From Dermacentor variabilis (lineage: Eukaryota; Arthropoda; Arachnida; Ixodida; Ixodidae): DNA of 64,000 nucleotides. Position 1 is the first letter of the stretch; each line of letters begins with the position of its first letter. A program made the position numbers and the translations under genes. Shown here in pieces: positions 31,450 to 43,340 of the stretch. Under the pieces are notes generated by a model, which was not told where the DNA came from, searched no databases, and was given only the letters and a program-made list of their open reading frames with translations. Location: the NCBI RefSeq assembly GCF_050947875.1, contig NC_134576.1:59834255-59898254 (forward strand), given 5' to 3'.

Positions 31450-34400
31450 CTAATTAATGGTTTGAGCTTGCGGGGGGGGGGGGGCAGTTTTGATGGGGCA
31501 TTGCCACATGATATGGGAGAGATCTGCTATGGGGACAGGGCAAAAGCGACACTTGGGTGTCGGGTATGTGGCGGGAAAGAATAAGTTCAAAGTGCGCGGG
31601 GTAAGAAAAGTGCGAGTTTGTAGTTGTCGCCACAGTATTTCTCTCTGGAGCGTTCTAGACACAGAGAGAGGTGGATACAATAGGCGTTGGTTTCTGTAAT
31701 GTGTGCAAATTTCATGGAATGTGACGAGTGTGTCTTTATTGGTGTGTTGTTAGGAGTCATTGGGTTTTAGAGTTAGGCCCATATTTGCGGCCACTCGGTC
31801 CGTGAATCCTCGAGCAGCGGCATGAGCCATTTCGTTGCCATGGAGTCCTTGATGTGCTGGAGCCCATACGAGAGCGATGTCTTTTTCTGGTGGGTGAGCT
31901 ACAAGCAGAGAGTGCGCGAGGTTCTTAATGTAGCCGTTACTGAAGTTCCGGATAGCAGTCTTAGAGTCACTAATAATGACGTCGCAATCGGGTAGCCCCG
32001 ATGCAAGTGCAATGGCGGCCTCTTCCGCGCCACCCGCCGAGGTGGTCTTGACTGATGCTGAACAAACAGTGTTGCCCTGGTTGTTTACGACCGCTATAGC
32101 ATAACGATGTTGAGGGGTGTAGGCTGCAGCGTCCACATAGTACACTCCTTCAGCCTGTCCATAGCTGCGTTGTAGCGCCTTGGCTCGATGTTTGCGGCGT
32201 TTGACGTGAAATTCGGGGTGCATGTAGGGGCTGGATGTGGTATTGGCCGTGTATGTTCGGAGGAAGTTGATGTCACCTACTCTCGTTGAATGGTGGAGCA
32301 TGATGAAGTTGTCTCAGGATCTCACGCCCAGCTTCAGTGGTGGTGAGTCTATGGTATTGCGATGATAGATGAGCTTCGGTTAACTCTTCAAGGGTATTTA
32401 GTGTGGCGGTGGCCATCACCCTTTGTGTGGATGCTCTAAATGGAACACCAAGAGCGACTTTGTGTATCTTGCGAATCAAGCAATTCACAGTATCCTCTTC
32501 CTGCCTAGAGAGTGAGAGATACGGTAGTGCGAAGGTGATTTTGCTTAAGACAAAAGCCTTGATTAGTTGAATTAGCTCCTTCTCTCGAAGCCCTCCGTGT
32601 TTGTTGGAGATCCTCCCTATCAGGCGGAGCGTATTATCTACTGTTGTTTGTAGTGTTTGCAAGGTATGCTGATTTTCTCGGTTGCATTTGAGGTGTAATC
32701 CTAGGACCCTTATCCTGTCTACTTGGGGTATAGGGTGCCCTTCAATCGTGAGTTGGATATTCGGGGGTGAAGTGCTGAAGCGTCTTGTGGGGCGTAGAAG
32801 GAGAAGCTGTGATTTGGTGGGGGAGCACCTGAGATTCAACTCGTGACCCACTTGTTCGACTTGATCAATTGCGGCTTGGAGGGTGTCTTGGATGTGCCCG
32901 TCAGAACCTCCGGTCATCCACAGCGTAATATCGTCCGCGTACAGTGTGAATCGGAGGTCAGGAATCTTCTTGAGAGTGAAAGCTAAAGGTCGCATAGCCA
33001 AATTGAAGAGGAGGGGGGAATGTACTGCCCCTTGGGGCGTGCCAGTACTTCCTAAACTTATTTGGCCAGATTGTTCGCTGCCTAATTGCAGCGTCGCAGT
33101 GCGGTTCGTGAGGAAGCTGCGTATATAGCGGTAGATTCGCTCCCCGCAGTTTATACTGCTAAGTTCGCGTAGTATGGCCAAGTGGGACACGTTGTTGAAG
33201 GCGCCCTTGAGGTCGAGGCCGAATAACGCTTGTGTGTCACGTGCGTCGCTCGGTTCGATAATGTCTTCTTTGAGCCTTAACATGACATCCTGACAAGAAA
33301 GAGATTTGCGAAAGCCAGTCTTTTCCGAAGGGAACAAGTGATTATGTTCGATGTATTTGGAGAGGCGTAGGTGGATTACGTGCTCCAAGATCTTCCCTAT
33401 GCATGAAGTCAGAGAAATTGGACGGAAGTTATGAATGTGAATTGGCTTATTCGGATTTGGAATGAAGATCACTTTGGCTACTTTCCATTGTTGGGGTATC
33501 TCTCCCTCTTCGAGACAGTGGTTGTAATACTCGGTGAGTTTGCTTATGGATTGCTCATCGAGGTTGCGAAGCGTTTTATTAGTCACAGAGTCTGGGCCTG
33601 GTGCCGTGGTGGTTCGCACTTGGTTGAGGGCATGTCGAACCTCCGCTTCTGTGATGGGGCTGCAAAGCTCCTGATTGGGTTCACCAGCATAGTCGGGCAT
33701 GGGTATTTGCGTAGGAGGGGGCATATGTTTGGAAGCCAGGTTGCTGAACATGGTCGGCAGGTCGGCTGCATGTTCATGCAGCAGTTTATTCATCTGGTGG
33801 TTATTGTGCGTCCTAGACGTGGTGGGGTCTTTTTAGTGCTGAGAGTACCATGCGCGCCTTCGCAAACCTGAGTACATTGCTGTGCCGCCAATTTGATAGC
33901 ATATTGTTGGATCTGAGAGTCTAATTTGGCAATTCGGATTCGGAGTTTACGATTGTAACGTGCTGTTAGCCATTTCCTAAGTAAAGCTTGCTTCGCTTCC
34001 CACATGTGTAATAGCTTGGAGTCAATTGTGGCCAAGGGTGTGTCTAGTGGGAGAGTGGTGGTATGGGCCTCTACGTCTGCTTGCAAGGCGTTCGCCCATT
34101 GCTCGATGTCGGTAATGGTTTCTTCGTTAGTGTTGCAGCGAGAGTTTCTAAATTCCGTCCAATTCGTAAGCCTTAGTGGTTTCGTGGCTAACGGTCTGTG
34201 CTTAAAATATACACGGAGTTCGAGGATGTATTGGTCGCTTCCCAAGTTGTTTTGGAGGTTTTGCCACGTCGCCTGAGTGATGCGGTGAGTTAGGGTGAGG
34301 TCAGGGGATGTATCCCTACTAACGGTATTTCCTAGCCGGGTAGGAAGAGTGAAGTCATTGTAGATGATGAAACCTTGATTTTGTATGTGCTGCCATAGAG

Positions 34401-34885
34401 CTCTTCCCTTAGGAGTGGATGCGGAGTGGCTCCACATTTGATGGGGGGGCACTGAAGTCGCCCGTTACGACTAGCGGCTGTTTATTGGCGTTAGCTTTGG
34501 CCTGGGCAAGCATGTTCTCAAAGCGGTGGTGCCGAGCATTGGGAGGGCTATAAACATTCAACACGCATAGGGTGGGTTGTGTGCGGCTTTGAGGTAGAAT
34601 TTTGATGAAATCGTGGGGGATTTCAGTACTGCTGAATGTGTCCCGTTTAGCAGAAAGATGTCGCCTTGCAAGTATGGCAGTGTTGGGCTTGTCTATGTGA
34701 GGGTCTTGAAACGTATTGTATCCAGGTAGTATGACTTTCCCGTGTGTTTCCTGCAAGGCTATAATGTCAGGAAGCTCGTTAAGACTCTTTAGAAATAGTG
34801 TTAGAGATGCGCGCTTGTTGCGGAATCTTCTGCAGTTCCACTGCCAGATGACTAGACTACGGGCTGGCATCATCATTATTGTCAT
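31450..34885 (-). pseudogene. LINE ORF2: endonuclease-RT-RNase H-Cys cluster
   Basis: 34885-34409: endonuclease start (VIWQWNCRRFRNKR, IIALQETHG) to VTGDFSAPPS, where GDFN has become GDFS. A frameshift at a run of seven Gs (34442-34448) leads into 34452-33790, which lacks the usual SDH pattern (GSDQYILEL). A further break near 33800 leads to the 506-codon RT stretch 33793-32273: GPDSVTNKTL, FRPISLTSCIGKILE, ALFGLDLKGAFNNV (motif A), GTPQGAVHSPLLFNLAM, LRFTLYADDITLW (YADD intact). 32301-31750 is RNase H with catalytic positions in VYYVDAAAY, GGAEEAAI and IISDSKTA. 31680-31450 has a CRFCPVPIADLSHIMWQC cluster. RT and RNase H cores look intact. Frameshifts prevent a full protein. Confidence 0.9.
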
Positions 34886-36475
34886 TTTGAAGGACGGGAA
34901 TTTGTGACGTCGCGGAGCGTCTTCCCCAGCTGTCGATTAGCTCTTGAAGCCGGCAAAACTGTGCAGATGCCTCACAAATAAATGCATCAAGCTTGCTCTG
35001 TAGTCGATTTTCAAGGGCAACAAGTTTGTTTTCCAGAATGTCCATGCGGTCAGTGAGGACAAATATGGCTTTTTCAACGGTGTTCTCGGTGTCTGTTATT
35101 TCGGCATTCTTCCTTTTTGCGGGTGGGGGCTGCGTGTGTGATGAAGGCAGCATTGAAGTTGCGGCTTCCGTCGTAGCAGTGGATGCAAGTGTGTCCATGT
35201 GTTCTGTCGGAGGACGTGTGAGTGTGGGCGCAAGCGTTTGTGGGAGTGGTTTGGAAGTAGCAGCAGGAGTGTCAGTGATATCGATGTGGGGGTGAAGCAT
35301 TGCTTTGAGCTGCTTGATTTCGTTTTTAAGCATTTCGTTCTGATTTAGCATGTATTTGATGAGAGAGCTATCAGCATATTGTGAGGAGCTGCTATTGTGG
35401 GAGACTACTCCTGCCCAGCTCACCTTTTTATGGTCGATGGGCGGTGTCTCCTCGTTGCGTGGGGTCAGCGGAGGCCAAGCTTGCTTCGATGATGTGAGCT
35501 GCGCCGATGCTGCAGTGTTCTTGCGGCCAGAGCTGCTCTGCAGCGTCTCTTGTCCAGTGCGTTGATTGGGGGCCTGTAGAGCGTTCCTGGCCGGAAGTGT
35601 CAGTTTAGACTCTGGAGGTGCCGGGGGCGGTGTCCGTGGTTTGTAACGAAGTTTGCACTCTGAGGAACCAGTCTCATGTGTTCCGTTGCAGATGATGCAA
35701 GTGGGAGTACAGCTGTGGTCCTGAGGAGGATCTGGCGTGCCACATTTTGGGCAGAGACATATGGTCACATTGGGGCAGACGTCTTGGCGATGGCCAAGCT
35801 GCCGGCACTTAGTACACGCCTCCACTTTTTGTCGATATGGTCGGCAGAGGAGGTCTGCGCGGAGTTAGTAAATGTAGAAGGGGACCTTTGAGCCTTCAAA
35901 AGTGAACAGGATGGAGTCTGTAGAGCCCATTCTTCGAGCAGCTAGGATGCTGATTGCTGGATTGGACTCTCGAAGGTTAGCCAACACGTTCCCTTCTACC
36001 AGGGAGGCCGGCAGCTTGATGATACCCCTACACGAATTTTAGGGTCTGCCACGCGCGTGGAGACTTCGTAGCTCTTGCCCATGATGGTGAGGGTGGCGAT
36101 CTTCAAATAGCGTTCAGCCCTGTCCATGCAGGGAGTGCTTATGATGATTGTGTTGTAAATCTCGTTAGCCCGGAGTCGATCTAGGGACGTTGAAGCCGTG
36201 GAGAGACCAGTGGACTTGATGACGATGTCGCGGAGAGAGACTGGATGTATGTTGGTGCAGTTGACTCCACCGTGTACACGAAGAATTATTTTGTATTCTG
36301 CGGCTGGAAGTGGAGGAGGACGAGGCAGAATGTGGCTTACTTGCGGTAGAGTTTTGAGGGCGCTGGGCGAGGTTGGCGAAGGCTTCTTGGTGTCGGAGTA
36401 AATAAATTTCTCGCGCCAATCGAGGATCTCTTCCGGAGTCATGTCGACGCTGTCGACGACACCGTCCTGCCTCAT
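34857..36475 (-). pseudogene. LINE ORF1 with zinc knuckles
   Basis: 36475-35996 is the N-terminal part (TPEEILDWREKFIYSDTK, then YKIILRVHGGVNCTNI). After a frameshift near 36020 the protein continues KLPASLVEGNVLANLR. A TAA at 35865-35867 interrupts it just before the CCHC region. 35825-34857 contains CTKCRQLGHRQDVCP, a CPKCGTPDPPQDHSC-like knuckle and CIICNGTHETGSSEC, then a long Pro/Ser/Thr-rich region and a C-terminal coiled-coil-like stretch (ILENKLVALENRLQSKL). It is the RNA-binding, Gag-like partner of the ORF2 that overlaps its end by about 29 bases. Confidence 0.82.
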
Positions 36476-36500
36476 GGCTGCTGCAGCTGCTACCGCCGAC

Positions 36501-38545
36501 GCACGCTGCCGGCGTTGCGCGGCAGGGGCGCAGGGGTTTGGATGTTTCCAATAATTGGCGATGAGCTGAAGATGACAGGTCCGATTTCCGCTGAAGAGGT
36601 GTCGTTCGACAGCGGGTCACTTACAGCACCAGTGATCCAAAAATGGCAAGATTCGAGGCAAGAATTTGGACACAGCACACGAAAAAAGACGGAGCCGATG
36701 CATCATGCAACCACAGCGCTCGGAAGCTCGGTGCATCCTGCCACGCAGAACCAAGGATCCCGAGCGTCGCATGGAAGGGGAGGGGCTATTTTTTAAATGC
36801 TATAGTAGCACACACGTAAATGCCCATTTCCATACATTTACAAGTTAGCGGCAGCGCCTTCTTTTCCCCTAAAGGCTGCAAGGAAATCTTACAAGCGCAT
36901 TATAGAAACATTCGTATGCGTAAGTGTTAGATACTTTCATGTCATCCGATTATCATACCTAAAGCATACCAAAAAAGCGCTACTTTGTAGATTGTAAATT
37001 ACTACATAGGCTCACAACGATACTGCGAACGTCCACGGCTGCATGCACCGCGCGCAATCGTGTTGGGACTTCCCTCCATACAGCTGTGGCTTGACGATGT
37101 CATTGCGTAAGAAAGATTCGCGGGACCACAGTCGGTTCAGATCAACCTGAAGCAGTCACAATTTGCCTCACCGCACGAAGGAGACGGGATATAGCGATAG
37201 CCGCCCTGTGTAAAAGCTGAGGGGATACGCCACCCTTTGAACACACGGTAATGTTTAACCACTCGTTCCTGTGCTAATACAGTGGGTTGACAAGATTTTA
37301 AAGAGAAAGCATTCATTGAGAGATATCCCCTGTGTCTAGGCGTATGACGAAAACCGTTTCAGGGGCCCTTTATCTACGGCAGATTTTAACAGCTCTTTAT
37401 AAACATTTCAACGTGTATGTTGTTTTTTCGCTGCTTGAAATTCTGTCTCTTGAATTTCCCTACATTACATTAAGAATAGAATTGTCTTAATGTTTAAATG
37501 CGTGAGCATTTCTATGCTTACCAAGTGAGAAATCCGTCCATCCAGTAAGACGATCGATTTCAAGACACAGACTGTCACAGCCAGCGACTTTACCTTCGCG
37601 CTGCATGTCGCTTCAACGCGAACGAAGTGGCGAGGAAACAGCGATCACGAAGTCTCAGCACACGCCGCAACCTGCCCCTTTCGCATATTGCTATCAAGAC
37701 TTGAGCACGCACGTCTCTCCACCGCGAAGCGGCGAAAACAGCGCACGGAGTCATCAGTAGTCAGCACTCTGTCCGCTTCGCAGATCGCTTTCAAGATCCG
37801 CTGTGTGCGTCAGTGCAACGCGCCGCCGCCATCACTGTTCATAATGGTTCGACACGGATGCGCAAGGCACTGAGGATCGATAACGGCTTAGGATGATTGG
37901 AACGTAATCAACGCCCCTGTCGCTGCCATCTGCAGTAGTATACTCGCGTTATCAATGGACCTTGCGCCGCCCTCCGCATCAGTTTGCGCCAACTTAGCAC
38001 TGTCGTTTGTACTGGATGGATCAAGTTTCTTGACACTGATATTGACACAGGGTTACTTGTAGCAGAGCAAGTGGCACAATGCTTACGCATGCTTACACAA
38101 CTCCCAGAGGAGTTGTTGCAGGGGATTTTTATTGCGATAGCAATAATATGCACATTTCAGGCGCATTTCCGCCGTCGGCATTGGCTTGGGCATCGCCGTG
38201 AGGTTCCGCCTTGTATGTGCGAGTGATGGCGTGCAAGGGGAGCCGACGATCGCAGCTCAACCTCGCCCGCGCGAAAGAGACGAAAGCGAGGAGGAAGCGT
38301 GCCGTCTTGCGTCGTGCGTAAGGCACCCAAGGTTACGACGCACCCGGGGGATGGGATAGATGCGGGGCGACGTTCTATACCGGCACCAACCGCGCATGTG
38401 GCGGCTGCGCGTGGTCGCGCGGCGGTATGGTGAGTGCGAGCTGCGTTGGGGGCCCAGTCTAGACGCGTCAGAGGCTCGTAGCTTTGGGCGTGCTTTGTGT
38501 TCTCGGCACTCACTTTGCGTTAAAGCCGTAGAAAGCACGAATGTC
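36501..38545. other. No gene; likely dispersed non-coding repeats
   Basis: No reading frame with a recognised domain. Near 37660-37810 two short segments of the form CGCAxATxGCTxTCAAGA recur about 110 bases apart, and the second resembles 29218-29244. This suggests a dispersed repeat family rather than a gene. Confidence 0.4.
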
Positions 38546-38554
38546 ACTTCGCTC

Positions 38555-38580
38555 GCTGCTGCTGCTGCTGCTGCTGCTGC
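38555..38580. repeat. (GCT)n microsatellite
   Basis: Nearly nine perfect GCT units. It lies in a frame that would encode polyalanine on the plus strand, but no surrounding gene supports translation. Confidence 0.9.
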
Positions 38581-38862
38581 CGCGTTTCACCACGACAGTG
38601 TTCTGGCAGCGAGTTTCCGCGATAAGCGAGTGAAATGTGTTCATGTTTGCTTGTAAGCGGGCGATACCATGCTTGTTAATTTAACTAGTGTGCCTAAGTT
38701 TACAAATTTACAGGAAGCTGCGACTTTCTTTAAGAAGCATAAGTATCTATATGCCTGCCCAAAGAGTACACCCGTCCGTCCTACTGTGCGTCATGTAAGC
38801 TGAATCGCTGTAAAGAAATTATTTTTATAGAACAAAAGAATTAAAAGAAAACTTTGGCTGTA

Positions 38863-38926
38863 GTGAATTTCGAACCTACTACCTAACGCTCAGCAGTCGG
38901 ATGTCTTACAAACTGGGTTAAAGCAT
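38863..38926 (-). mobile_element. tRNA-like SINE head
   Basis: Minus strand from 38926: a GCTTTAACCCAGTTTGTAAG start (weak A box) and, about 30 bases on, GGTTCGAAAT (good B box), then CACTACAGCC. Same size and layout as the module at 30797-30866 but a different sequence. A decayed tRNA-derived SINE is the best reading. A real tRNA is not supported because the acceptor ends do not pair well. Confidence 0.42.
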
Positions 38927-39199
38927 TTTTTTCCCTTATTTCTAACTTGGCGACAAGCCTGCATAAGTGTCTGTGATCACAGATCACACTTTTTTTAAAT
39001 GCGTTAATGTATCCAACAAAGACATGACATTCATCGCAGTCAATCGTCTTGTACACATCACGTACTTCCACAACCATCCCCAAGACATATTCATGCACAG
39101 ATCTGCCTTTAACATCAGAGAGTCTATATGCTAACAGACTACGCTAGTGTGTATGAAATTCGAGTAAAAAGATAACGTCCATCGGTTCAAAATTGCGTT

Positions 39200-39740
39200 G
39201 AGAGAGAGAAAGAGAGAGAGAACAACTTTAGTGAAAATGCCTGCAGATTCGGTTAGGCTCCCTCCACGCAGGGAGGACAAGCTTTTACCGCGAGGCGGCC
39301 ACTACGTCAGTCTCGTGCGTTGTGCTCCTCGAGGTCTTGGTCCCTCGCTACTTCCGTGGGTCCGAGAGGGCCGCCGGCCCCTTCTCCTCGGTTTTGCGCG
39401 GTCGCTGCCTCTCTAGAACTGCCGAGACCTGCTGGACGGCCTTGAGTTGTTTCCCTTTGTCATAGCTCCGCGTTGCAGCCTCTAGCTGCGGCGGGATCGT
39501 CGTCTTCTCGCTGGCTTCTCGCGGATTTATGCTACAGTCCCAAAGGATGTGAGCCGCGGTGGCTCTCTCCTTCGCGCACAGTCTACACACGTCACTCGCG
39601 TACACGCTCGGACACACGTGCTTAGCTAGCACCGGGGTGAGCAGCGACCCCGTCTGTAATTGCCTATATAACACTGCCTCCTTCCGGGTAAGCCCGGAAG
39701 GAGGCCCGGAAGGAGCGTTCAGGCGGTAAAAAACAAATAC
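39200..39740 (-). pseudogene. LINE C-terminal fragment with Cys cluster
   Basis: Minus-strand 39720-39350 encodes SGLTRKEAVLYRQLQTGSLL, a VCRLCAKERATAAHILWDC cluster and a basic end rich in Lys/Glu. This corresponds to the extreme C-terminus of RNase H-bearing LINEs. The 3' UTR ends in a (GA)n tract at 39201-39221, i.e. (TC)n on the element strand. Upstream RT and RNase H are missing. Just before it (39685-39720) GGCCCGGAAGGAG-type sequence is locally duplicated. Confidence 0.68.
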
Positions 39741-39744
39741 CATG

Positions 39745-39972
39745 TGGATTGAGGGGTAAGTCGTTCACTAAAGTTCTCTGTAACATATCCGAAGTGAATA
39801 TGACATTACTACCATCACTGAAAACACATTCAATAGTTCCAGCTTTCTTGCACAGAAAGCAGCTGCTTCCCCAAGGCACGTATATCCTTCTTTCTTCATA
39901 CCAAGATTTAAGAGGAAGATCTAGGTCGGGCCCAACTCCGACGCGCCCTATTAAAATGCATGTAAAACGCAA
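39745..39972 (-). pseudogene. LINE C-terminal fragment of another family
   Basis: Minus strand: SWYEERRIYVPWGSSCFLC, CKKAGTIECVFSDGSNVIF, DMLQRTLVNDLPLNPHGICFLP. The pattern C-x2-C...E-x-V/H-F-x-D-x-W-x-x-x-F is that of the cysteine cluster after RT in a further tick-type LINE family, with the His and second Cys lost here. It lies head to tail with the fragment at 39200-39740. Confidence 0.45.
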
Positions 39973-41010
39973 GAAGATTTTTCTGAAATAACCTCTGCAT
40001 CAATTTTAATAAAATTTGTTCCATTTCAGAGATAAAGTTAAATTCTAGTGACTTTTGGAGCAGAATTTAGATTTAAGGCCTCAATTTTGTCAAAAGCATA
40101 TTCAAGCATCCGAAAGAAAAAGATACAGAAGCACAAAGTTTACAAATAATTAGCTCTGCATCAAGAACAGATGTCGTGGTTCTGTGAACGGCCCCCCGTC
40201 GATTTCTGAAAGCTGATAAATTTTATTTGTCATTTTATACCTTATCCAAAGTTGTTACGCTGTCTTCAAGGGTTCTGCAAAAGCTGTATTTAGATATTAC
40301 TAAACTTTTCGAGATTCTTGTTTAACATATCAATTTGCCTGCTTTCGATGTACCATTAGATACAATTTACATAATTGTGATATCATTGTTCATTGCTGAG
40401 TTACTGAGCTGTAGACTTCAGAGTTTTATGAAAATTTCCAATTTTTGCCAATTTTATTAACACATTTACGGCCTCAGTTTAGAAATAGATACCAAACGTC
40501 AATAGATTTTAACTTTTTCTTTAAATTCTAGAAACCTCGCCAAATTTGGTGCATTGGTTGCTGAGAAAAACGAATTCTCCTTTTACATGTATTTAGATAG
40601 CAGCACCCGAGCTAAAGCTTCCACTTAACAGGCAAGATTCCCGTGTAGAGGCTGAAGAAAACATTTTCCAGGACAATTCCAACAGAATTTTTAACAAAAC
40701 AATGTACACGTGGCTGATGTTCCCACAGCAAGGATCACGCATTGTACCCTAAAGAAAATCGTGCGACCATGCTGTCAGCCGCCTCTTCTTTGCTAACCTT
40801 ACTCTTCTGAACCGCAAGGAGGTCTAGGTCTCTTGAATTATGCCTTTGACCTGACATTGCTTGCGACTAGACCCTAGACTCCGTACATTGAGCCGTTAAA
40901 CGCGTAATGGTGCATGTATATAGTGCAATCATACTCATTTTAAGCGAGAGCCAGCAGTAAAGCACTTACCGTCGGTCTACAATGGAGTGAGAAGACCGGA
41001 GTGTTAATTG
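39973..41010. other. No gene seen
   Basis: A/T-rich, no open reading frame of note on either strand and no recognisable repeat. Confidence 0.5.
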
Positions 41011-42225
41011 TCAGTTCCCTGACTTTGAAGCGGTGACGATGATGCCGATTTGATTTTGAGGGCATAATTTTTCACCCTTGTTGGCAGCAACGTGATTCGA
41101 CTGACACTTCAGGCGTTTAACCTTGTGTTCGGTGGTGTCCTCCGCCAACTTCGGAATGTTGCTTCTGGGACGCTTCCCGTGTTCTGTGGTCACCCCCGTA
41201 GCGTCTGCTTTCTCTTCAGCCCTAGTGGCCTCAGTATTGTCGTTCATATCTTCCTCTTTGCTTGTTTGGCCTAAGAGCGGTGGCTCCGGCGTTTAGGCAC
41301 GCACCTGAGCTGCCTTCCTGAAGTCCTGTCAGGCATTATCCGTCCAGCTTTCTTGGTGTCCGTCAAGAAACGCTTTCGTTAGAACGCCAAGGAACGCATT
41401 CCTTGGTGTTGCTGTTCGGAGCAGACTTCTCAGCTTCCTCCGCATCCATTATGTTCTCTTGGGCCTCATCTGCGGGAAGGAACGTTTTGCTTACTACGGA
41501 GTAATTCGTTGCACAATCGTGGCTCTCATGTCCCAACAACCGGCACACCCGACAGCGTGGCGACTGGCAGTCCCGTCGTATGTGTCCTTGCCTGCGGCAC
41601 GTCAACCATAGCGGCAACCGACACGGGGTCACTCGAAGGACAGTGCCACTTCCAAACTTGAAAAGATGTGGCAGTTCATCAAGCTCAACGTCTTCCTTAG
41701 GTCTCCTTCGCACCACCCTCGTCGTGGAGGTTGCATGTTGAAAGCCAGGGACGGACCAGTTCTCTTTCGAAGCCTGAAGGACGCTTTCCGGAAGCTCTCA
41801 TTTTATGCAGCAAAGTCGACCCAGTGAATTCTTAGGGTGACGCCCTGCTGGATGGCGTCAATGGCAGCGCAGAAGCAGCGCTTGACTTGAAATCCACCTG
41901 TTTTCACTACAACATCATCGCTAGCCTTGCTGCGCAACTTAACCAGTCAGACATGGTTCATCTGGAAGCCTACTGCACCCGCGAAGTTCTTGATGATGCC
42001 CGCTTCATCCAGTGGCTCTCGAACATTTTCCAGCCGATATGATCTTCTTGCCTGATCGCCACACAAAAAACGCGCTGCTGTATGGTCTCGCCCGAAGACA
42101 ATGTAGGCAGCAAAATATAATCGAACGCTGCAGAAGAGAACCTGTCACCGCGGCCAGCACACGGTGCAAACCCGGCGCGCCATAACACGTCCGCTCTGCT
42201 CGAAAGCTGAAGGCGGAATAACATG
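41011..42225 (-). pseudogene. Gag-like zinc-knuckle protein, broken
   Basis: Minus-strand homology in several frames. About 42020-41960 encodes GIIKNFAGAVGFQMNHVWLVKL. About 41860-41815 encodes VTLRIHWVDFAA. 41716-41363 holds two CCHC knuckles in LWLTCRRQGHIRRDCQSPRCRVCRLLGHESHDC. 41247-41011 gives a basic tail (RPRSNIPKLAEDTTEHKVKRLK). The order of an RNA-binding-like domain, paired knuckles and basic tail is that of ORF1/Gag-like proteins of retroelements that are common in ticks. I cannot say which element type owned it. Stops and frameshifts separate each block. Confidence 0.58.
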
Positions 42226-42780
42226 GGCTAAAGAGCCACGCTTGCAGAAATGAATACTCTGAACCGTACGAATATGTTGCACTGGCGGTACGAAAATTTG
42301 GAGGACGCTTAAGCTTCGCCTCTAAGACTGGAACTCCCCTCCCTCTCTGATAGCCTCCAAAGATCGCTGACTGCTTCTCACACTTCCCAGCACCTGCAGC
42401 TTATGTAACCGTAATGCTTACCGGTAAACGCTGGCGGAGAATGCTATGCACGAAGGCCAGCTTTCTGGTATACTCCGTTTTATACATCAGGTGCAACACT
42501 CTGCAACCTACGCAAAGTGTGCGGTCACCAAAATGTATCACTCCACGCGTTTCCGGCTATGCTTCGCTGCGCGCCAGCAATGTTTGCTCGCGCGAGCATG
42601 CTCGTGAGGCGGCCGCGACGGACGGTAATAAAAAAAATAACGAAAAGCAAATTGATTTAAAACAGCGTGTTAGCCGCCGTATAAGTACATGAATTGCTTC
42701 TAAGGGTAAATTCCTTCTTTTTTTACTCAGGACGGAGCTTATACAAAGAAAATTTTCGGTAAGAACGGGTCAAGAAACAC
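42226..42780. other. No gene seen
   Basis: No supported coding sequence. An A-rich segment at 42630-42665 and T runs near 42715-42725 precede the Penelope-like fragment. Confidence 0.45.
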
Positions 42781-42794
42781 CGAACTATTTCTAT

Positions 42795-43340
42795 GTGCGA
42801 ACGCAGCCGCTGAAAAAAAAATTTGGAGCAAGCCTAAGCGTTAAGCTTTACACATCCGACATGTTTCTGCCAATGTTTCTTATCGGCTGTGTAAAGAAAG
42901 TAGTTTATTCGGTTCCCTTGTCGTGTGGTTCATCATATGTAGGCCAAACGGGCATATGTCGGAATGACAGATTTTATGAGCATCGATATAAGATCGAAAA
43001 CCAGCGCTCCAGTCATATAAGTGCGCATTGTAAGGCTCACAAGTGCATTGCAGATTTTCATAGAACCTGTGTTTTGAACAGAGCTGGTGATCAACTGACA
43101 AGGGAGATATTGGGAGCGCTTGAGATCAAGAAGCGTGGTGATGAATGTATCAGTGAAGCCTCAGTTTCCCTTTCGACAAAGGAACTGGCATATATTGGAG
43201 CGACACTTAGCAGTCATTCTGTATCGTGGCTTCCTTTGCGATGCAGATGACGGCCCTGTTTCTTCTTGTTGTTTTGATCCTTGACAGCAGCTATATATTC
43301 CTATGTCCAGAAATAAAACACTCAGTTATTAATGCGCCTA
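42795..43340 (+). pseudogene. Penelope-like element, GIY-YIG endonuclease and 3' end
   Basis: Open frame 42795-43250. From about residue 34 it is a GIY-YIG nuclease: VVYSVPLSCGSSYVGQTG (GIY as VVY, YIG as YVG), RFYEHRYKI for the Arg/His helix, and a later ELAYIG-like end with the conserved Glu region. GIY-YIG fused to the C-terminus of a reverse transcriptase is the hallmark of Penelope-like elements, where it makes the nick that primes integration. The RT itself is missing. The 3' UTR contains AATAAA at 43312-43317 and runs to about 43340-43370. The fragment is 5'-truncated but its frame is open. Confidence 0.8.

Larger units (their letters stand above)
31223..36500 (-). mobile_element. I-like LINE (ORF1, EN, RT, RNase H), near full length
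   Basis: About 5.3 kb on the minus strand. ORF1 with multiple zinc knuckles lies at 36475-34857, and ORF2 with endonuclease, RT, RNase H and a C-terminal cysteine cluster at 34885-31450. The 3' UTR has AATAAA near 31241-31246 and an (ATTC)n tail at 31223-31240. RNase H after RT puts it in the I-type group rather than CR1. It is disabled by one clear stop and several frameshifts but is otherwise well preserved, so it is younger than the CR1-like copies at 9-20 kb. The 5' end is uncertain. Confidence 0.88.
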
